Source: Nostoc sp. FACHB-892 (GTDB lineage: Bacteria > Cyanobacteriota > Cyanobacteriia > Cyanobacteriales > Nostocaceae). Taken from it: a stretch of 64,000 nt of DNA. The stretch covers positions 372,001 through 436,000 of the forward strand of contig NZ_JACJTR010000002.1 in the NCBI RefSeq assembly GCF_014698795.1, written 5' to 3'. The notes under the pieces were generated by a model. The model was not told where the DNA came from, searched no databases, and saw only the letters and a list, made by a program, of their open reading frames with translations. The position numbers were made by a program, and so were the translations under genes. Shown in pieces: positions 8,335-19,843 of this stretch. Positions within the stretch are counted from its first letter, which is position 1, and each line of letters opens with the position of its first letter.

Positions 8335-9162
8335 TCAAATGCTTGTATTTTTTTCAAGCCAAGCAACTAAATCAGATACATTTGAAAAATCTAAAAATTC
8401 TTCTCCTAATTGTTCCAATTGTTCAGTAGATAAAACTCGAATTCTCTCAAATATTGATGAATCGATTTCTCCAAACCGCCGATTTAACTGACGATTTAAA
8501 AAGCGTAAAGCTTCTTTTTGTTCTCCCTTCTGCAAAATATCCTGATAAATTACTGATTCTTGCATAATATCTTCCCGCAATAATTGACGAATAAAATCTT
8601 TCTCAAACTTCAACCCTGCTAAAATCTCCGTGTAAGCAGCAGTATTTTGTCTAGTCTCGATATCTAGAATTTTAGCAATTTCTTCGGTAACCTACGATAA
8701 CAATACTTGAGCTGAATCTGTTTGCGTTAATGGTGCTAAAGGTAATAACGCCACATTGCCAAGAAATATTGCCGAATCTTGCTCCCACATTCGGATAACT
8801 CGATAACGGTGGGTTGTGACTTCACTGACATATTCTTCGGTAAAAGCGATTTCGTCACTTGTTTCTTGCAAGAAAATCACTATTTGCGTAACAGGAACTT
8901 GATATTTCCGTGTCAATCGGACATAGTAATCTAGCATCCGCAGAGAAATTGGTTTTTGGGATTTGACTGTGGTTTGGAATTCTAAATGTAAGATCCGATT
9001 CTCTGTTTGTAAAAATGTCACTGAATCAGCACGTATCGGTTCGATGCTCAATTCGGTTTTTAAGATTTCAATTGTTCGCGGTTCTTGATTTAATAACCAA
9101 CGGATAAAATCACGAGGATATTTTTCTACAAGTATTTTAGAAAGGTTGTCATATTCTGCCAT
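8335..9162 (-). pseudogene. Rpn-family (PD-(D/E)XK transposase/nuclease-like) gene broken by one amber codon
   Basis: The first 156 codons (8692-9162) give an Rpn-type N-terminal domain (DFIRWLLNQEP, LHLEFQTTVKSQ, LDYYVRL). They stop at TAG (8692-8694) and the same frame continues at once as VTEEIAKILDIETRQNTAAYTEI into a DUF4351-like C-terminus (ALRFLNRQLNRRFGEI, LEQLGEEFLDF). One C-to-T change in a Gln codon would explain the stop. Restored, the protein would be about 275 residues, the normal size. Rpn proteins are DNA-cleaving or recombination-promoting. An N-terminal fragment might still be made. Confidence 0.85.
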
Positions 9163-9258
9163 CTATGTGTGCCTGATTTGATTATTTTAGAGGCGATGTC
9201 TGCAACGGGCTATTGCGCGCCACAGCTTGATTTGGGCACATTTTTTTTAATCTCTGAA

Positions 9259-9313
9259 CTCGGAACTTGAGCTTTAGAATTTGAAATTTCAAGCCCTACG
9301 CTCAAATTCCGAG
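9259..9313 (-). terminator. Long hairpin after the TM channel-like gene
   Basis: CTCGGAACTTGAGC (9259-9272) pairs with GCTCAAATTCCGAG (9300-9313) with one mismatch, and the palindrome TTGAAATTTCAA (9281-9292) sits inside. It lies about 90 bases downstream of the stop at 9403. It lacks a U-run, so it may be an mRNA-end stabiliser or an interspersed repeat rather than a true terminator. Confidence 0.4.
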
Positions 9314-9402
9314 CTTCTAAACTATAACTTTCAACCTTTTAGGCAAAATTGCTGATAGATTTTCTCCACTACTGATGCTTACGGCTGCACTTTCATCAAC
9401 TT

Positions 9403-11055
9403 TTAATTTCTACCTTTGAAAGAGTTTAACCATTCTTGAACTTGCTCACGGGCAATATCGCGCCCTCCAAGGCCAAAGGCTAGGGCAATAGCAACTGCGA
9501 TCGCACCTAGTAAAAGTCCAAAGGCTAAATTCACAATATCACTGGCAACTCCAATCTGTTGCAGCGCCATTGCAGAGACTAAAACAATGATGGAAATCCG
9601 CGCTACTTGACCTAAAATTTGTGCCTGGCGATCGCCGGAACTGGTAATAATGTTAAAAGCCAGATTTGCCAGGAATAAGCCAATAGCAAATATTATCAAT
9701 CCCGCTAAAATCCGCCCGAATATAACCACGATACCAGATACTAATGCTGTCAGGGCTGGAATATTCAGGATATTTACCGCCGCCACTGTTGCAAACAGCA
9801 TGATACCCACTAAAGCAACAATGCCTGCAATTTCCGATGGAGTGCGGGTTGGAGTAGGTTCAACTGTTGGTTCTGTTGAAATTTCGATTCGTCTACTGGG
9901 TCTTCTCAGACCCAATATAGTGAAAATGTTATTAAAGCCTAAATTGGTGAGGATACTTGTAACTAGATCCCCGACAAAGCGCCCCACGAAATAGGCAACA
10001 ATCCAAATTGCAACGGCTGTAAAGATGGCAGGTAGCGCGTTGAGAATTTGTTGCAGCATTGCGATCGCCGGCACAGATATCGCATTAATTTGCAAGGCAT
10101 TGAGGGCTGCGATCGCTACAGGAATCAAAATCAAAACATAGACAATCGTGCCGATAATACTCGATAGAGGTTGCACCCCCGCAGTGGAAGATAATCCCAA
10201 CCGACTACCTAAATGGTCAATACCAGTTGTCGCCAGCAAGTTCGTCACAATCCGCCGCACCACATTAGCTATGAACCAGCCAACGACAGCAATTAATATC
10301 GCTGCTAAAATGTTCGGCAGAATTAGCAGAATTTCTGTAATTAGAGCTTGTACTGGTTGTAGAGCCTGCCTTAGTTCGAGAGTATCCAAAACTGGGGCAA
10401 GGAACAATAAAAATATAAACCAATACAGAGCATTGCCAATTGTTTCACTCAGAGACAATTGATTAAGGCTGGGTGCGCTGTCTGCTGGTTCTGGATTCAA
10501 ACGCTCATCCAAGTTAAATGCCTGTAATGAACGAATAGTGATAATCTTCACAATGGTCGCCAAGAACCAAGCGGTTAGCAAAATAATTCCAGCACCAACC
10601 AACTTCGGCAAAAAGCCAATAAGTTGATTGAGAAAATTATTAAGGGGCCGAGATGCTATCTCCAGATCCAATGTCTGTAAAACAGCTACTGCCGTCAACA
10701 AAAGAATGCTCCAAAAGACTATGCTGGAGATAAATTTCTCCACTTGGGGAACATCTTGACGGCCTGTTATCCCTGCGGCAATACGGTTATCAATGTTTGT
10801 GCGATTAAGGATTCCTCGCGTCACTGCTGCTGCGATCGCTGCAATTAGCCAACCTACTAACAAAATTGCTACTGCCCCTAGCAGACGGGGTGTAAACAAA
10901 ATCAACTGTTGAACAATACTTTGCACATCAGCGATTCCTTGGTTCACTGCTGGTTGAACCTGTTGCAAGCTGGGCGATTGTGCCAAAAATTGCTGTCCCC
11001 TCATCGATAAACCAATATCTATCAACTGGGTTATTCCCTGCCAAGTTGTGTTCAT
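9403..11055 (-). CDS. MscS-type conserved TM-helix repeat membrane protein
   Basis: The 550-residue, very hydrophobic protein contains about five repeats of one unit: a helix such as LPKLVGAGIILLTAWFLA or LPNILAAILIAVVGWFIANV followed by an amphipathic basic stretch and a GIDxLGSRLG-like turn. This is the TM-helix repeat (PF05552 type) associated with small-conductance mechanosensitive channels. I do not see the MscS beta domain after the repeats; the C-terminus ends in IAREQVQEWLNSFKGR. A role as a channel or osmotic sensor is inferred from family only. Confidence 0.75.
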   Translation of the reverse strand: MNTTWQGITQLIDIGLSMRGQQFLAQSPSLQQVQPAVNQGIADVQSIVQQLILFTPRLLGAVAILLVGWLIAAIAAAVTRGILNRTNIDNRIAAGITGRQDVPQVEKFISSIVFWSILLLTAVAVLQTLDLEIASRPLNNFLNQLIGFLPKLVGAGIILLTAWFLATIVKIITIRSLQAFNLDERLNPEPADSAPSLNQLSLSETIGNALYWFIFLLFLAPVLDTLELRQALQPVQALITEILLILPNILAAILIAVVGWFIANVVRRIVTNLLATTGIDHLGSRLGLSSTAGVQPLSSIIGTIVYVLILIPVAIAALNALQINAISVPAIAMLQQILNALPAIFTAVAIWIVAYFVGRFVGDLVTSILTNLGFNNIFTILGLRRPSRRIEISTEPTVEPTPTRTPSEIAGIVALVGIMLFATVAAVNILNIPALTALVSGIVVIFGRILAGLIIFAIGLFLANLAFNIITSSGDRQAQILGQVARISIIVLVSAMALQQIGVASDIVNLAFGLLLGAIAVAIALAFGLGGRDIAREQVQEWLNSFKGRN

Positions 11056-11310
11056 GGTTTTCCGGTATTAAGGTTTTAAGTGTTTCGTCAAAAACACTGG
11101 CATACTTATGAGGTGCTTAGATTTGAATAATTTTGCGCCCCAGTAAGTTTACTAGTATTTTGCCTATCAATTTACCAGCAAATTACCCGTAAACTCATTT
11201 TGTTTGTTATTTACCCTTTTTTGTTGCCAGATACCCCATGCCCAACTAATCTGCTGAAAGTGCTTGATTTTGGGTTATTCTAAGTGCAGCAACAGCATAA
11301 AAAATGTAGA

Positions 11311-11751
11311 ATGTCCCAAGTTTTGGAACAATCGATTCAAATTAATGCTACAGCTACGGTAGTGGAGTGCTGTATTACTGATCTAGCCTTGATGCACCGT
11401 TGGCTGAATCCCGTCCTCCGTTGCGAACCTGTGGGCGACACTTGGAGTACCGATGTAGGCAGCCAAAGTCGTTTTATTATTCAAATTCCTCTACTAAAAC
11501 CCACGTTGAACAGCGTAGTTGTAGAACGACAACCGGGTTTGATAATCTGGGGATTTGAGGGATTTTTTCAAGGGCGCGATCGCTGGGAATGTCAACCCAC
11601 AGAAAAGGGAACGCTCCTACTCAACCGTTTTGAGTACGATATCCCTAACCCTTTAGTTAGTTGGGGTTTTAACACCTTTGCCGCATCTTGGACACAAGAA
11701 GATATGCAAGCCCAACTGCGTCGCCTCAAACGAGTTGCAGAAAATTTGTAA
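11311..11751 (+). CDS. SRPBCC (START/polyketide-cyclase-like) family protein
   Basis: From the ATG at 11311 the product is 146 residues, MSQVLEQSIQINATATVVEC onward. It follows the SRPBCC pattern: N-terminal strand, LMHRWLNPVLRCEPVG, a central VVERQPGLIIWGFEGFF, and a C-terminal amphipathic helix (EDMQAQLRRLKRVAENL). A GTG 27 bases upstream is possible but less like the family. Such proteins bind hydrophobic ligands; the ligand is not predictable here. Confidence 0.75.
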   Translation: MSQVLEQSIQINATATVVECCITDLALMHRWLNPVLRCEPVGDTWSTDVGSQSRFIIQIPLLKPTLNSVVVERQPGLIIWGFEGFFQGRDRWECQPTEKGTLLLNRFEYDIPNPLVSWGFNTFAASWTQEDMQAQLRRLKRVAENL

Positions 11752-11809
11752 TTCGTAATTGGGCATTGGTTCTTCTTGCTCCCCCTGCTCCCCCTGCTCC
11801 CCTTACTCC

Positions 11810-12634
11810 CTACCTATCCTTACCCAATTCAGTAAGTAGCCGCCGAATTACAGATGCATCGTCGGCATCAGGAACTTTTGCTAAATATTTTTGAAAGTCG
11901 TCTATGGCTTGGGGATAGTAACCAAGTTGATAAGAGATCAAACCGCGATCGCGTAATTCTAAAGTTAAATCAGGAAACAGCAACAAAATTCGTTCAACTG
12001 CTGCCAGCGTCTTTTCTAACTCTTGCTGTTTGAGGTAAATAAATTTTAAATTTGTCAGCATCCGTGCTAAAAATTGCCGATTACTGACTACAGCTAAAAA
12101 TTCTGGTTGTAGCGTTACAGGTTGCTGATAAAGCTGAGACAGGCGTTCTTCGCAATCTTGGGTAAATATTATTTCACCACCATTGAAAGCATCGACAAAA
12201 ATCTCTATATCTTCAATATCCGGGCGGATTAGGAAATGTCCTGGCATCCCCACGCCCACCATTGGAAAATCAATCCGTTTGGCAACCTCCAAGTAAACTA
12301 ACGCCAAGCTAATAGGAATCCCCAGCCGTCGGTCAATTACATCATTGAAAAAGCTGTTGCGAGGATCATAATAGTCAATTTTATTACCAGAAAACTTTAA
12401 ATCTTTGTACAGATATTGATTAATACTTTGAACTATCCGCAAAGGATATCGTGAATCAGGTAGGCGTTCTTGAAGCTCTGATGCCATTGTGTCAAGAGCG
12501 TTGAGATATTCCTCTGCATCTAGCTTGGGATATTCTTCTTGTGCAATATACAAAGCCGCCTTTGCTAAATCAATGTCCTCGTCAGACTGTTGAATCTCCT
12601 GGTAAAAGTATTGTCGCGCCGACGAGAAATTCAT
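11810..12634 (-). CDS. SirB1-family protein (transglutaminase-like fold plus TPR-like tail)
   Basis: The 274-residue protein starts MNFSSARQYFYQEIQQ at the ATG at 12634 (an upstream in-frame start exists but the added residues are unlike the family). Motifs are NDVIDRRLGIPISLALVYLEVA and GVGMPGHFLIRP with the conserved His, typical of the SirB1/transglutaminase-like domain. Residues ~195-270 form helical repeats. The biochemical role of the family is poorly known. Confidence 0.85.
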   Translation of the reverse strand: MNFSSARQYFYQEIQQSDEDIDLAKAALYIAQEEYPKLDAEEYLNALDTMASELQERLPDSRYPLRIVQSINQYLYKDLKFSGNKIDYYDPRNSFFNDVIDRRLGIPISLALVYLEVAKRIDFPMVGVGMPGHFLIRPDIEDIEIFVDAFNGGEIIFTQDCEERLSQLYQQPVTLQPEFLAVVSNRQFLARMLTNLKFIYLKQQELEKTLAAVERILLLFPDLTLELRDRGLISYQLGYYPQAIDDFQKYLAKVPDADDASVIRRLLTELGKDR

Positions 12635-13024
12635 AAGGTTTTGCTCGGTGGAAGTGTGAGGATGAAGACGCAATTAGATTCAAAGCACCCATCGCGGCTT
12701 GGATGAACTAAAAACAGTTTCCTATACCTATTTTTATAAAGTTTATCTAACTTTTGGGCTAATAGACATCTTGCAAAAGGTTAGTACTTTTCATGTATCC
12801 ATTCGCTAATTTTCATAGCTTGTAATATTTTACATAATGTCTTTTGACAAAGCGGTAGATTTCTGCATAGCTAGGTTCTATAAACTAGGCAAGAATTAAA
12901 TCTTTTTTATCTATTAATTATTTAATTTTTTTATGAAGGTATTTAAAACAAATTTTCTGGTCAAATATTTGACCCCTAGATTTGAATACTGCCAATGTCT
13001 CAACAAAACAAAAGCAAGCCGTTT
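12635..13024. other. AT-rich spacer, no gene seen
   Basis: No reading frame of interest on either strand, and no clear terminator or repeat. It includes the promoter region of the SirB1-type gene. Confidence 0.5.
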
Positions 13025-13183
13025 TTATTTCTGTATTGTTGGTGAAATGGATGGAACAGAAGGTGTTCGATTAGTTTGATAGCTTGTAAATCCCAAGTAT
13101 CCTAAGAAAATAACTACCCCAACTAAAGTAACTATCTGAATAGATTTTTCAACCGTGATCAAGCTACTTACAAACTTCTCCAT
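13025..13183 (-). CDS. Small single-span membrane protein, unknown
   Basis: This 52-residue reading frame starts MEKFVSSLITVEKSIQIVTL, has one hydrophobic helix (about residues 17-36), and ends in a Thr/Ser/Pro-rich tail. A strong ribosome site, GGGAGGA, lies 6 bases before the ATG, which is the main argument that it is real. It lies 56 bases downstream of another small membrane protein on the same strand, suggesting an operon. Function unknown. Confidence 0.55.
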   Translation of the reverse strand: MEKFVSSLITVEKSIQIVTLVGVVIFLGYLGFTSYQTNRTPSVPSISPTIQK

Positions 13184-13239
13184 TAGAATCCTCCCGGTTT
13201 TATGATAGTCTTTTTCTCGAGCATGTTAAGTAGCAAGGC

Positions 13240-13488
13240 TTAAAGAGCAGAGGAATTTAATACCTGCATCACCGCGTCAATAAATTTTTCACCCCAAACG
13301 CTTGCTAGTAGCCCACAGGATATAATCAGCAACGATGCAATGCCTACTTGAACTAAGTTCAAATCTATGGATGACCCATAGGAGATAGGAATGATTACCA
13401 CAAAAGCACCAAGCGCCGCACCCCCAAGAAATCGATAGATAACTTTAGTACTGAAACGAAGTTTTAGATCACTATCTTCAGAAGTCAT
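13240..13488 (-). CDS. Small two-span membrane protein, unknown
   Basis: From the ATG at 13488 (MTSEDSDLKLRFSTKVIYRF) the protein is 82 residues with two hydrophobic helices (about 19-37 and 45-63) joined by a short loop, and a short amphipathic C-terminus. AAGGA lies 7-11 bases before the ATG. It probably forms a two-gene unit with the 52-residue protein. I do not recognise the family. Confidence 0.6.
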   Translation of the reverse strand: MTSEDSDLKLRFSTKVIYRFLGGAALGAFVVIIPISYGSSIDLNLVQVGIASLLIISCGLLASVWGEKFIDAVMQVLNSSAL

Positions 13489-15526
<2,038 letters not shown>

Positions 15527-15614
15527 TCATTAGTCATTAGTCATTAGTCATTAGTTCAACTGCTAATGGCTAATGGCAAATTGCAAAAGACACAGGACAA
15601 AGGACAAAAGACAA
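15527..15614. repeat. STRR array between atpD and atpC (TTAGTCA then GGACAAA units)
   Basis: Four TTAGTCA heptamers are followed by TGCTAATGGC and then ACAGGACAAAGGACAAAAGACAAA-like units running into the atpC start. The two halves are partly complementary and could fold on the mRNA just before the atpC ribosome-binding region. Confidence 0.7.
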
Positions 15615-16028
15615 ATGACATTAACCGTTCGTGTAATTTCCCCAGATAAAACAGTCTGGGATGCCCCAGCTGAAGAAGTAGTTTTGCCTAGCACCACTGG
15701 TCAACTAGGTATCTTAACTGGACACGCACCACTTTTGACCGCTCTAGATACTGGTGTAATGCGAGTTCGCGGCGCGAAAAATCAGAATTGGGAAGCGATC
15801 GCTCTTTTGGGCGGCTTTGCCGAAGTCGAAGAAAATGAAGTGACAATTCTGGTTAATGGCGCTGAACGTGGCGACAAAATTAACCTTGATGAAGCCCGTA
15901 CTGCTTACAACCAAGCAGAAGCGCGTCTAAGTCAAGTGTCAGCAGAGGATCGCCAAGCCCAAATCCAGGCAACTCAAGCCTTCAAACGCGCCCGCGCTCG
16001 GTTTCAAGCGGCTGGTGGTTTGGTCTAA
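15615..16028 (+). CDS. atpC: ATP synthase F1 subunit epsilon
   Basis: From the ATG at 15615 the product is 137 residues: [40 protein letters not shown], then a two-helix C-terminal domain ([17 protein letters not shown]). Epsilon couples the F1 stalk to the c-ring and restrains ATPase activity. An in-frame ATG 42 bases upstream would translate STRR sequence and is unlikely. It is called atpE in cyanobacterial naming. Confidence 0.96.
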   Translation: MTLTVRVISPDKTVWDAPAEEVVLPSTTGQLGILTGHAPLLTALDTGVMRVRGAKNQNWEAIALLGGFAEVEENEVTILVNGAERGDKINLDEARTAYNQAEARLSQVSAEDRQAQIQATQAFKRARARFQAAGGLV

Positions 16029-16048
16029 TTTAACTTTCTATTTCAAGT

Positions 16049-16077
16049 TTGTAGGTTGGGCAATGTCCAACCTACAA
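16049..16077. terminator. Perfect 11-bp hairpin after atpC
   Basis: TTGTAGGTTGG (16049-16059) and CCAACCTACAA (16067-16077) pair perfectly around a 7-base loop, 20 bases after the atpC stop. There is no U-run. This palindrome is probably an interspersed repeat that may also end or protect the atpB-atpE message. Confidence 0.5.
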
Positions 16078-16128
16078 AGTATTTATGAAGAAGAACTTGC
16101 CCACCTTGTAGGTAGGGGAATTTTACTT

Positions 16129-16939
16129 TTACAACGTTATCGTTTAATCAAGCAGATTGGTAAAAAGGGATTCTATAAAACTCAGATTTGGCAACTGTTA
16201 GAAGATTTGTTGCCAGTTTTTCAATTTATTAGCGATCGCAACATCATCCACCGCGATATTAAACCCCAAAATATCATTCGTAGATCCCTAATTACAAAAA
16301 AAGGGGATTTCGTCGGTAAATTCAGTAGTATTTAGTCCCCAAGGAAAGCTTTTAGCCAGCGCTAGTCATAACAGAACAATTCGTTTGTGGCAGATACCTG
16401 CATTAGAAAGAGGCAGAAAAGCAGCAAGCAGGAAGCAGGGGGATATGAATAGTGCTGAGTTAAAAGACCACTCACAAGGGGCGGAGGACATTCCCGCTTT
16501 CCTTTTGCTCGCTTCCCCCTTGCCTCCTATTGAAAACCGCCCATGCTGTAGCTTGTTAGGCACCCTTTTGGGTCATGCATGGGCGGTTTTGACAGTCGCT
16601 TTTAGTCCTAATGGGAAAATTTTGGCGACGGGTAGTGATGATAACACTATTAAATTGTGGGAGGTAAACACTGGTCAGCTAATTAGCACACTTGTAGGCC
16701 ATTCCTGGTCTGTGGTGGCTGTGGCTTTCACCGCCGATGGCAAAACGCTCCTGAGTGCAAGTTGGGACAAAACAGTTAAACTTTGGAGGGTAAGCACAGC
16801 AGAAGAGATTGTTACTCTCTCTGGTCATGTAGACTCAGTATCTGCTGTTGCTGTGAGCAAAGTTACACAATTAATTGCAAGTGGCAGCCGGGACAAGACT
16901 ATCAAACTGTGGCAGCTTGTAGAACAGCACAATAGCTAA
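16129..16939 (+). pseudogene. Decayed serine/threonine kinase-WD40 fusion gene
   Basis: The 5' part shows the start of a kinase domain (LLQRYRLIKQIGKKGF) fused directly to its later part (TQIWQLLEDLLPVFQFI, then IIHRDIKPQNIIRR), so much of the N-lobe is deleted. The frame ends at 16335. In another frame, KKGISSVNSVVFSPQGKLLAS begins WD40 repeats that run to 16939 (LWQIP, NTIKLWEV, KTVKLW, KTIKLWQL). A non-WD segment around 16410-16540 interrupts the repeats. Internal deletion plus frameshift mark it as a relic, although the WD40 half has an open frame. Confidence 0.8.
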
Positions 16940-16949
16940 TTTTGTAATA

Positions 16950-17249
16950 TCAGGCGCTACCTGTGAAGGCAACTTCTGGAAATTTCAATTGAGCTTCTGC
17001 CATTGGACGGTTTCTGCCTTCCTCTTGCCAGTAGTTAATCACTTCTGTTGCTTTATTAAGCAACTCGACACGATCCACGTCAGTAATCCAATGTTTGGAC
17101 TCTAATTCTTTTTTTAACTCTTCCCAGGCATCATTTCTGGGCCAAAAGAAGTACTTAGTCAAGGGACTTGTGCCTTTGCCGACAATTTGATCGACTGCTA
17201 GAGCAACGTTTTCGTCTAACCACAGAATTTTCAAAATAAACTTTGTCAA
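16950..17249 (-). CDS. Ribosomal protein PSRP-3 (Ycf65)
   Basis: The 99-residue protein reads [59 protein letters not shown], which is the PSRP-3/Ycf65 family shared by cyanobacteria and plastids and found on the small ribosomal subunit. It converges on the kinase/WD40 relic with 10 bases between stops. Confidence 0.93.
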   Translation of the reverse strand: MTKFILKILWLDENVALAVDQIVGKGTSPLTKYFFWPRNDAWEELKKELESKHWITDVDRVELLNKATEVINYWQEEGRNRPMAEAQLKFPEVAFTGSA

Positions 17250-17510
17250 TCACACCTCCGGGAATCTCCGGGCATTACTGAACTAGGATAGCGATCGCTT
17301 ATTTTAACGCAATACCCTATCAAATGACCAAACAGTGATTGGATTGGACTAGCATAAGGTGTAGTCGGCGCTAACTACAAATGCTTATGACTGCCCAACT
17401 GCCCTAATCTCAAACCACCACATCTGGTTCAGATTTGTATGAGCAAGATTTTTACCTGAGTCATAATCTCACGTTTTATGATGATGTAAAACTCTTTTGC
17501 TTCTTACCTC

Positions 17511-18314
17511 ATGACTCAACCAACTTCTGCAAAAGCGATCATTGTTTTTGATATTGATGGCGTTGTGCGCGATGTTAGCGGTTCCTATCGTCGGGCGATC
17601 GCAGATACCGTAGAATATTTTACCACCCAAGCATATCGTCCAACCCCACTAGATATTGACCAACTCAAGTCTGAAGGTGTGTGGAATAACGATTGGGAAG
17701 CATCAGAGGAATTAATTTACCGCTACTTTGAAACCCAAGGACAGAGCCGAGAACAACTGCAACTAGATTACAGTGCGATCGTTGCTTTTTTTCAATCGCG
17801 TTACCGAGGCTCAGATCCAAATAATTTTACAGGGTATATCTGTAATGAACCCTTATTATTACAACCTAGCTATTTAGAACAACTTACCCAAGCCGGGATT
17901 GCGTGGGGATTTTTTAGCGGTGCAACTCGTGCTTCCGCCAACTATGTATTAGAAAAACGCCTGGGTTTGGAATCTCCGGTGGTGATTGCGATGGAAGATG
18001 CACCAGGTAAACCTGACCCCACTGGACTTTTCGCTACAGTTCGTGAGTTAGATAATGGAATTGAGCAAAAATTAGCGATCGTATACGTAGGAGATACGGT
18101 AGCAGATATGTATACCGTTGAGAAAGCACGGGGTCTAGATTCTTCTTGCACTTGGCTTGGTGTAGGCGTTTTACCACCCCATGTGCAGGAAACAGCAGCG
18201 CGTAGTGATGCATACAGTGAGACACTAATAGCAGCAGGAGCAGTAGTAGTTTTGCGTAATGTGCAAGAATTGACTCCGAAGCAGATTCAAGAATTGGTAA
18301 GTTCATTTGCTTGA
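17511..18314 (+). CDS. HAD-superfamily phosphatase (subfamily IA-like)
   Basis: The 267-residue protein begins with the HAD nucleophile motif IVFDIDGVVRDVSGSYRRA (DxDGV), has a helical cap, a motif II FSGATRAS, a Lys-containing KPDPTG motif and motif IV VYVGDTVADM. These support a Mg-dependent phosphohydrolase. The substrate is unknown. It is a single gene with a possible promoter in the 260-base spacer shared with PSRP-3. Confidence 0.85.
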   Translation: MTQPTSAKAIIVFDIDGVVRDVSGSYRRAIADTVEYFTTQAYRPTPLDIDQLKSEGVWNNDWEASEELIYRYFETQGQSREQLQLDYSAIVAFFQSRYRGSDPNNFTGYICNEPLLLQPSYLEQLTQAGIAWGFFSGATRASANYVLEKRLGLESPVVIAMEDAPGKPDPTGLFATVRELDNGIEQKLAIVYVGDTVADMYTVEKARGLDSSCTWLGVGVLPPHVQETAARSDAYSETLIAAGAVVVLRNVQELTPKQIQELVSSFA

Positions 18315-18396
18315 TCTGTGGTCTAAGATTAATCAAGCTAGGGGTGCATGACTGGCTGATAACAATCTTGCTTTAATCATTGGGAGATTAATAAAA

Positions 18397-19785
18397 ATGT
18401 CTGCGCTTAAACTGCCTAACGGTCCTCAAACTCACCCTTGGGTACAGACGTATCAGTGGCTAACTAATCCCTTAGAATACATGGAAGACTGTGCTAAACG
18501 CTATGGTGATATCTTCACTATTCGGATTGGCCCTGTTTTTACTCCGCAAGTATTCATTAGTAATCCCCAGGCGATTCAGCAGATTTTTACCACAGATCCC
18601 AAACAGTTAGATTCTGGTGCAGCAGCAGGTTCAGGAACGCCTTTATTGGGGCCAAATTCTTTACTATCCTTAGAAGGAAAACCTCACCAGCGCCAGCGTA
18701 AACTGCTGACACCTCCTTTACATGGGGAAAGAATGCAGGCTTATGGTGATTTAATTAGTGAGATCGCCAAGCAAGTAACTAGTGAGTGGCCAGTGGGGGA
18801 AACCTTTACAGTCTTGTCATCCATGCAAGAAATCTCCTTTCAAGTGATTTTGAAGGCTGTATTTGGTCTAAAGGAGGGACTTCGTTATGAAAAACTCAAA
18901 GAAATCCTGATTGCTATCCTGAATCCAAAAAGACCTATTTTGCGGGCAATATTCCTCTTGTTCCCATTATTACGGCAGGATTTAGGGCCTCGCAGTCCTT
19001 GGGGAAGTTATCTACGTTTGCGGCAGGAAATGGATGATCTCATCTATGCTGAAATACAAGAGAGGCGATCGCTTGCTGACGAGTCTCGAAGTGATATTCT
19101 GTCTTTAATGATGGCGGCTCGTGATGAAGCAGGTGAGCCGATGACAGACTTAGAATTACGTGATGAATTGATGACTTTGTTGGTTGCAGGTCATGAAACT
19201 ACGGCTAGTTCTTTGGCATGGGCGCTGTACTGGATTCATCATCAGCCTGAAGTCCGTGAAAAACTGTTGCAAGAACTGGATAGCCTGGGTGATAACAAAG
19301 ACCCAAACGCTATTTTCCGATTACCCTATTTGAATGCGGTTTGTTCAGAAACAATGCGTCTGTATCCGGTGGCGATGTTGGGATTAAATCGATTGGTCAA
19401 ATCACCTCTAGAAATTGCAGGCTACAAATTTGACTCTGGTACTATATTAGTTCCTTGTATTTATTTGAGCCATCATCGAGAAGATTTATACCCCAATTCA
19501 AAGCAGTTTCAGCCGGATCGTTTTCTAGAACGCCAATTTACTCCATCTGAATATTTGCCCTTTGGTGGTGGTAATCGTCGCTGTATTGGCATGGCATTTG
19601 CCCTGTTTGAAATGAAACTAGTATTGGCAACTATACTATCTGATTGGCAAATGAAACTAGCTGATACACAGCCAGTACTGCCAGTTCGCAAAAGCTTCCT
19701 ATTAGCACCAGGCGGTGGTGTACCAATGGTGGTAACTGGAAAGCCTCAGCAAAATCAGCGAGTTCTTGAGACTAACTTAGTGTAA
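18397..19785 (+). CDS. Cytochrome P450, CYP110-like
   Basis: The 462-residue protein has the P450 landmarks in order: I-helix LLVAGHETTASSLAWAL, ExxR in CSETMRLYPV, and the heme loop PFGGGNRRCIGMAFALFE with the ligand Cys at about residue 396. The N-terminus (LPNGPQTHPWVQTYQWLTNP) resembles the CYP110 family common in Nostoc, whose members oxidise fatty acids and terpenes. No redox partner or terpene synthase is adjacent, so the substrate stays open. Confidence 0.92.
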   Translation: MSALKLPNGPQTHPWVQTYQWLTNPLEYMEDCAKRYGDIFTIRIGPVFTPQVFISNPQAIQQIFTTDPKQLDSGAAAGSGTPLLGPNSLLSLEGKPHQRQRKLLTPPLHGERMQAYGDLISEIAKQVTSEWPVGETFTVLSSMQEISFQVILKAVFGLKEGLRYEKLKEILIAILNPKRPILRAIFLLFPLLRQDLGPRSPWGSYLRLRQEMDDLIYAEIQERRSLADESRSDILSLMMAARDEAGEPMTDLELRDELMTLLVAGHETTASSLAWALYWIHHQPEVREKLLQELDSLGDNKDPNAIFRLPYLNAVCSETMRLYPVAMLGLNRLVKSPLEIAGYKFDSGTILVPCIYLSHHREDLYPNSKQFQPDRFLERQFTPSEYLPFGGGNRRCIGMAFALFEMKLVLATILSDWQMKLADTQPVLPVRKSFLLAPGGGVPMVVTGKPQQNQRVLETNLV

Positions 19786-19843
19786 AAAGTATCAGAATCA
19801 GGTGGGAGCGATCGCTTCGCTTCCCCTTTTATTTACCTGTTAA

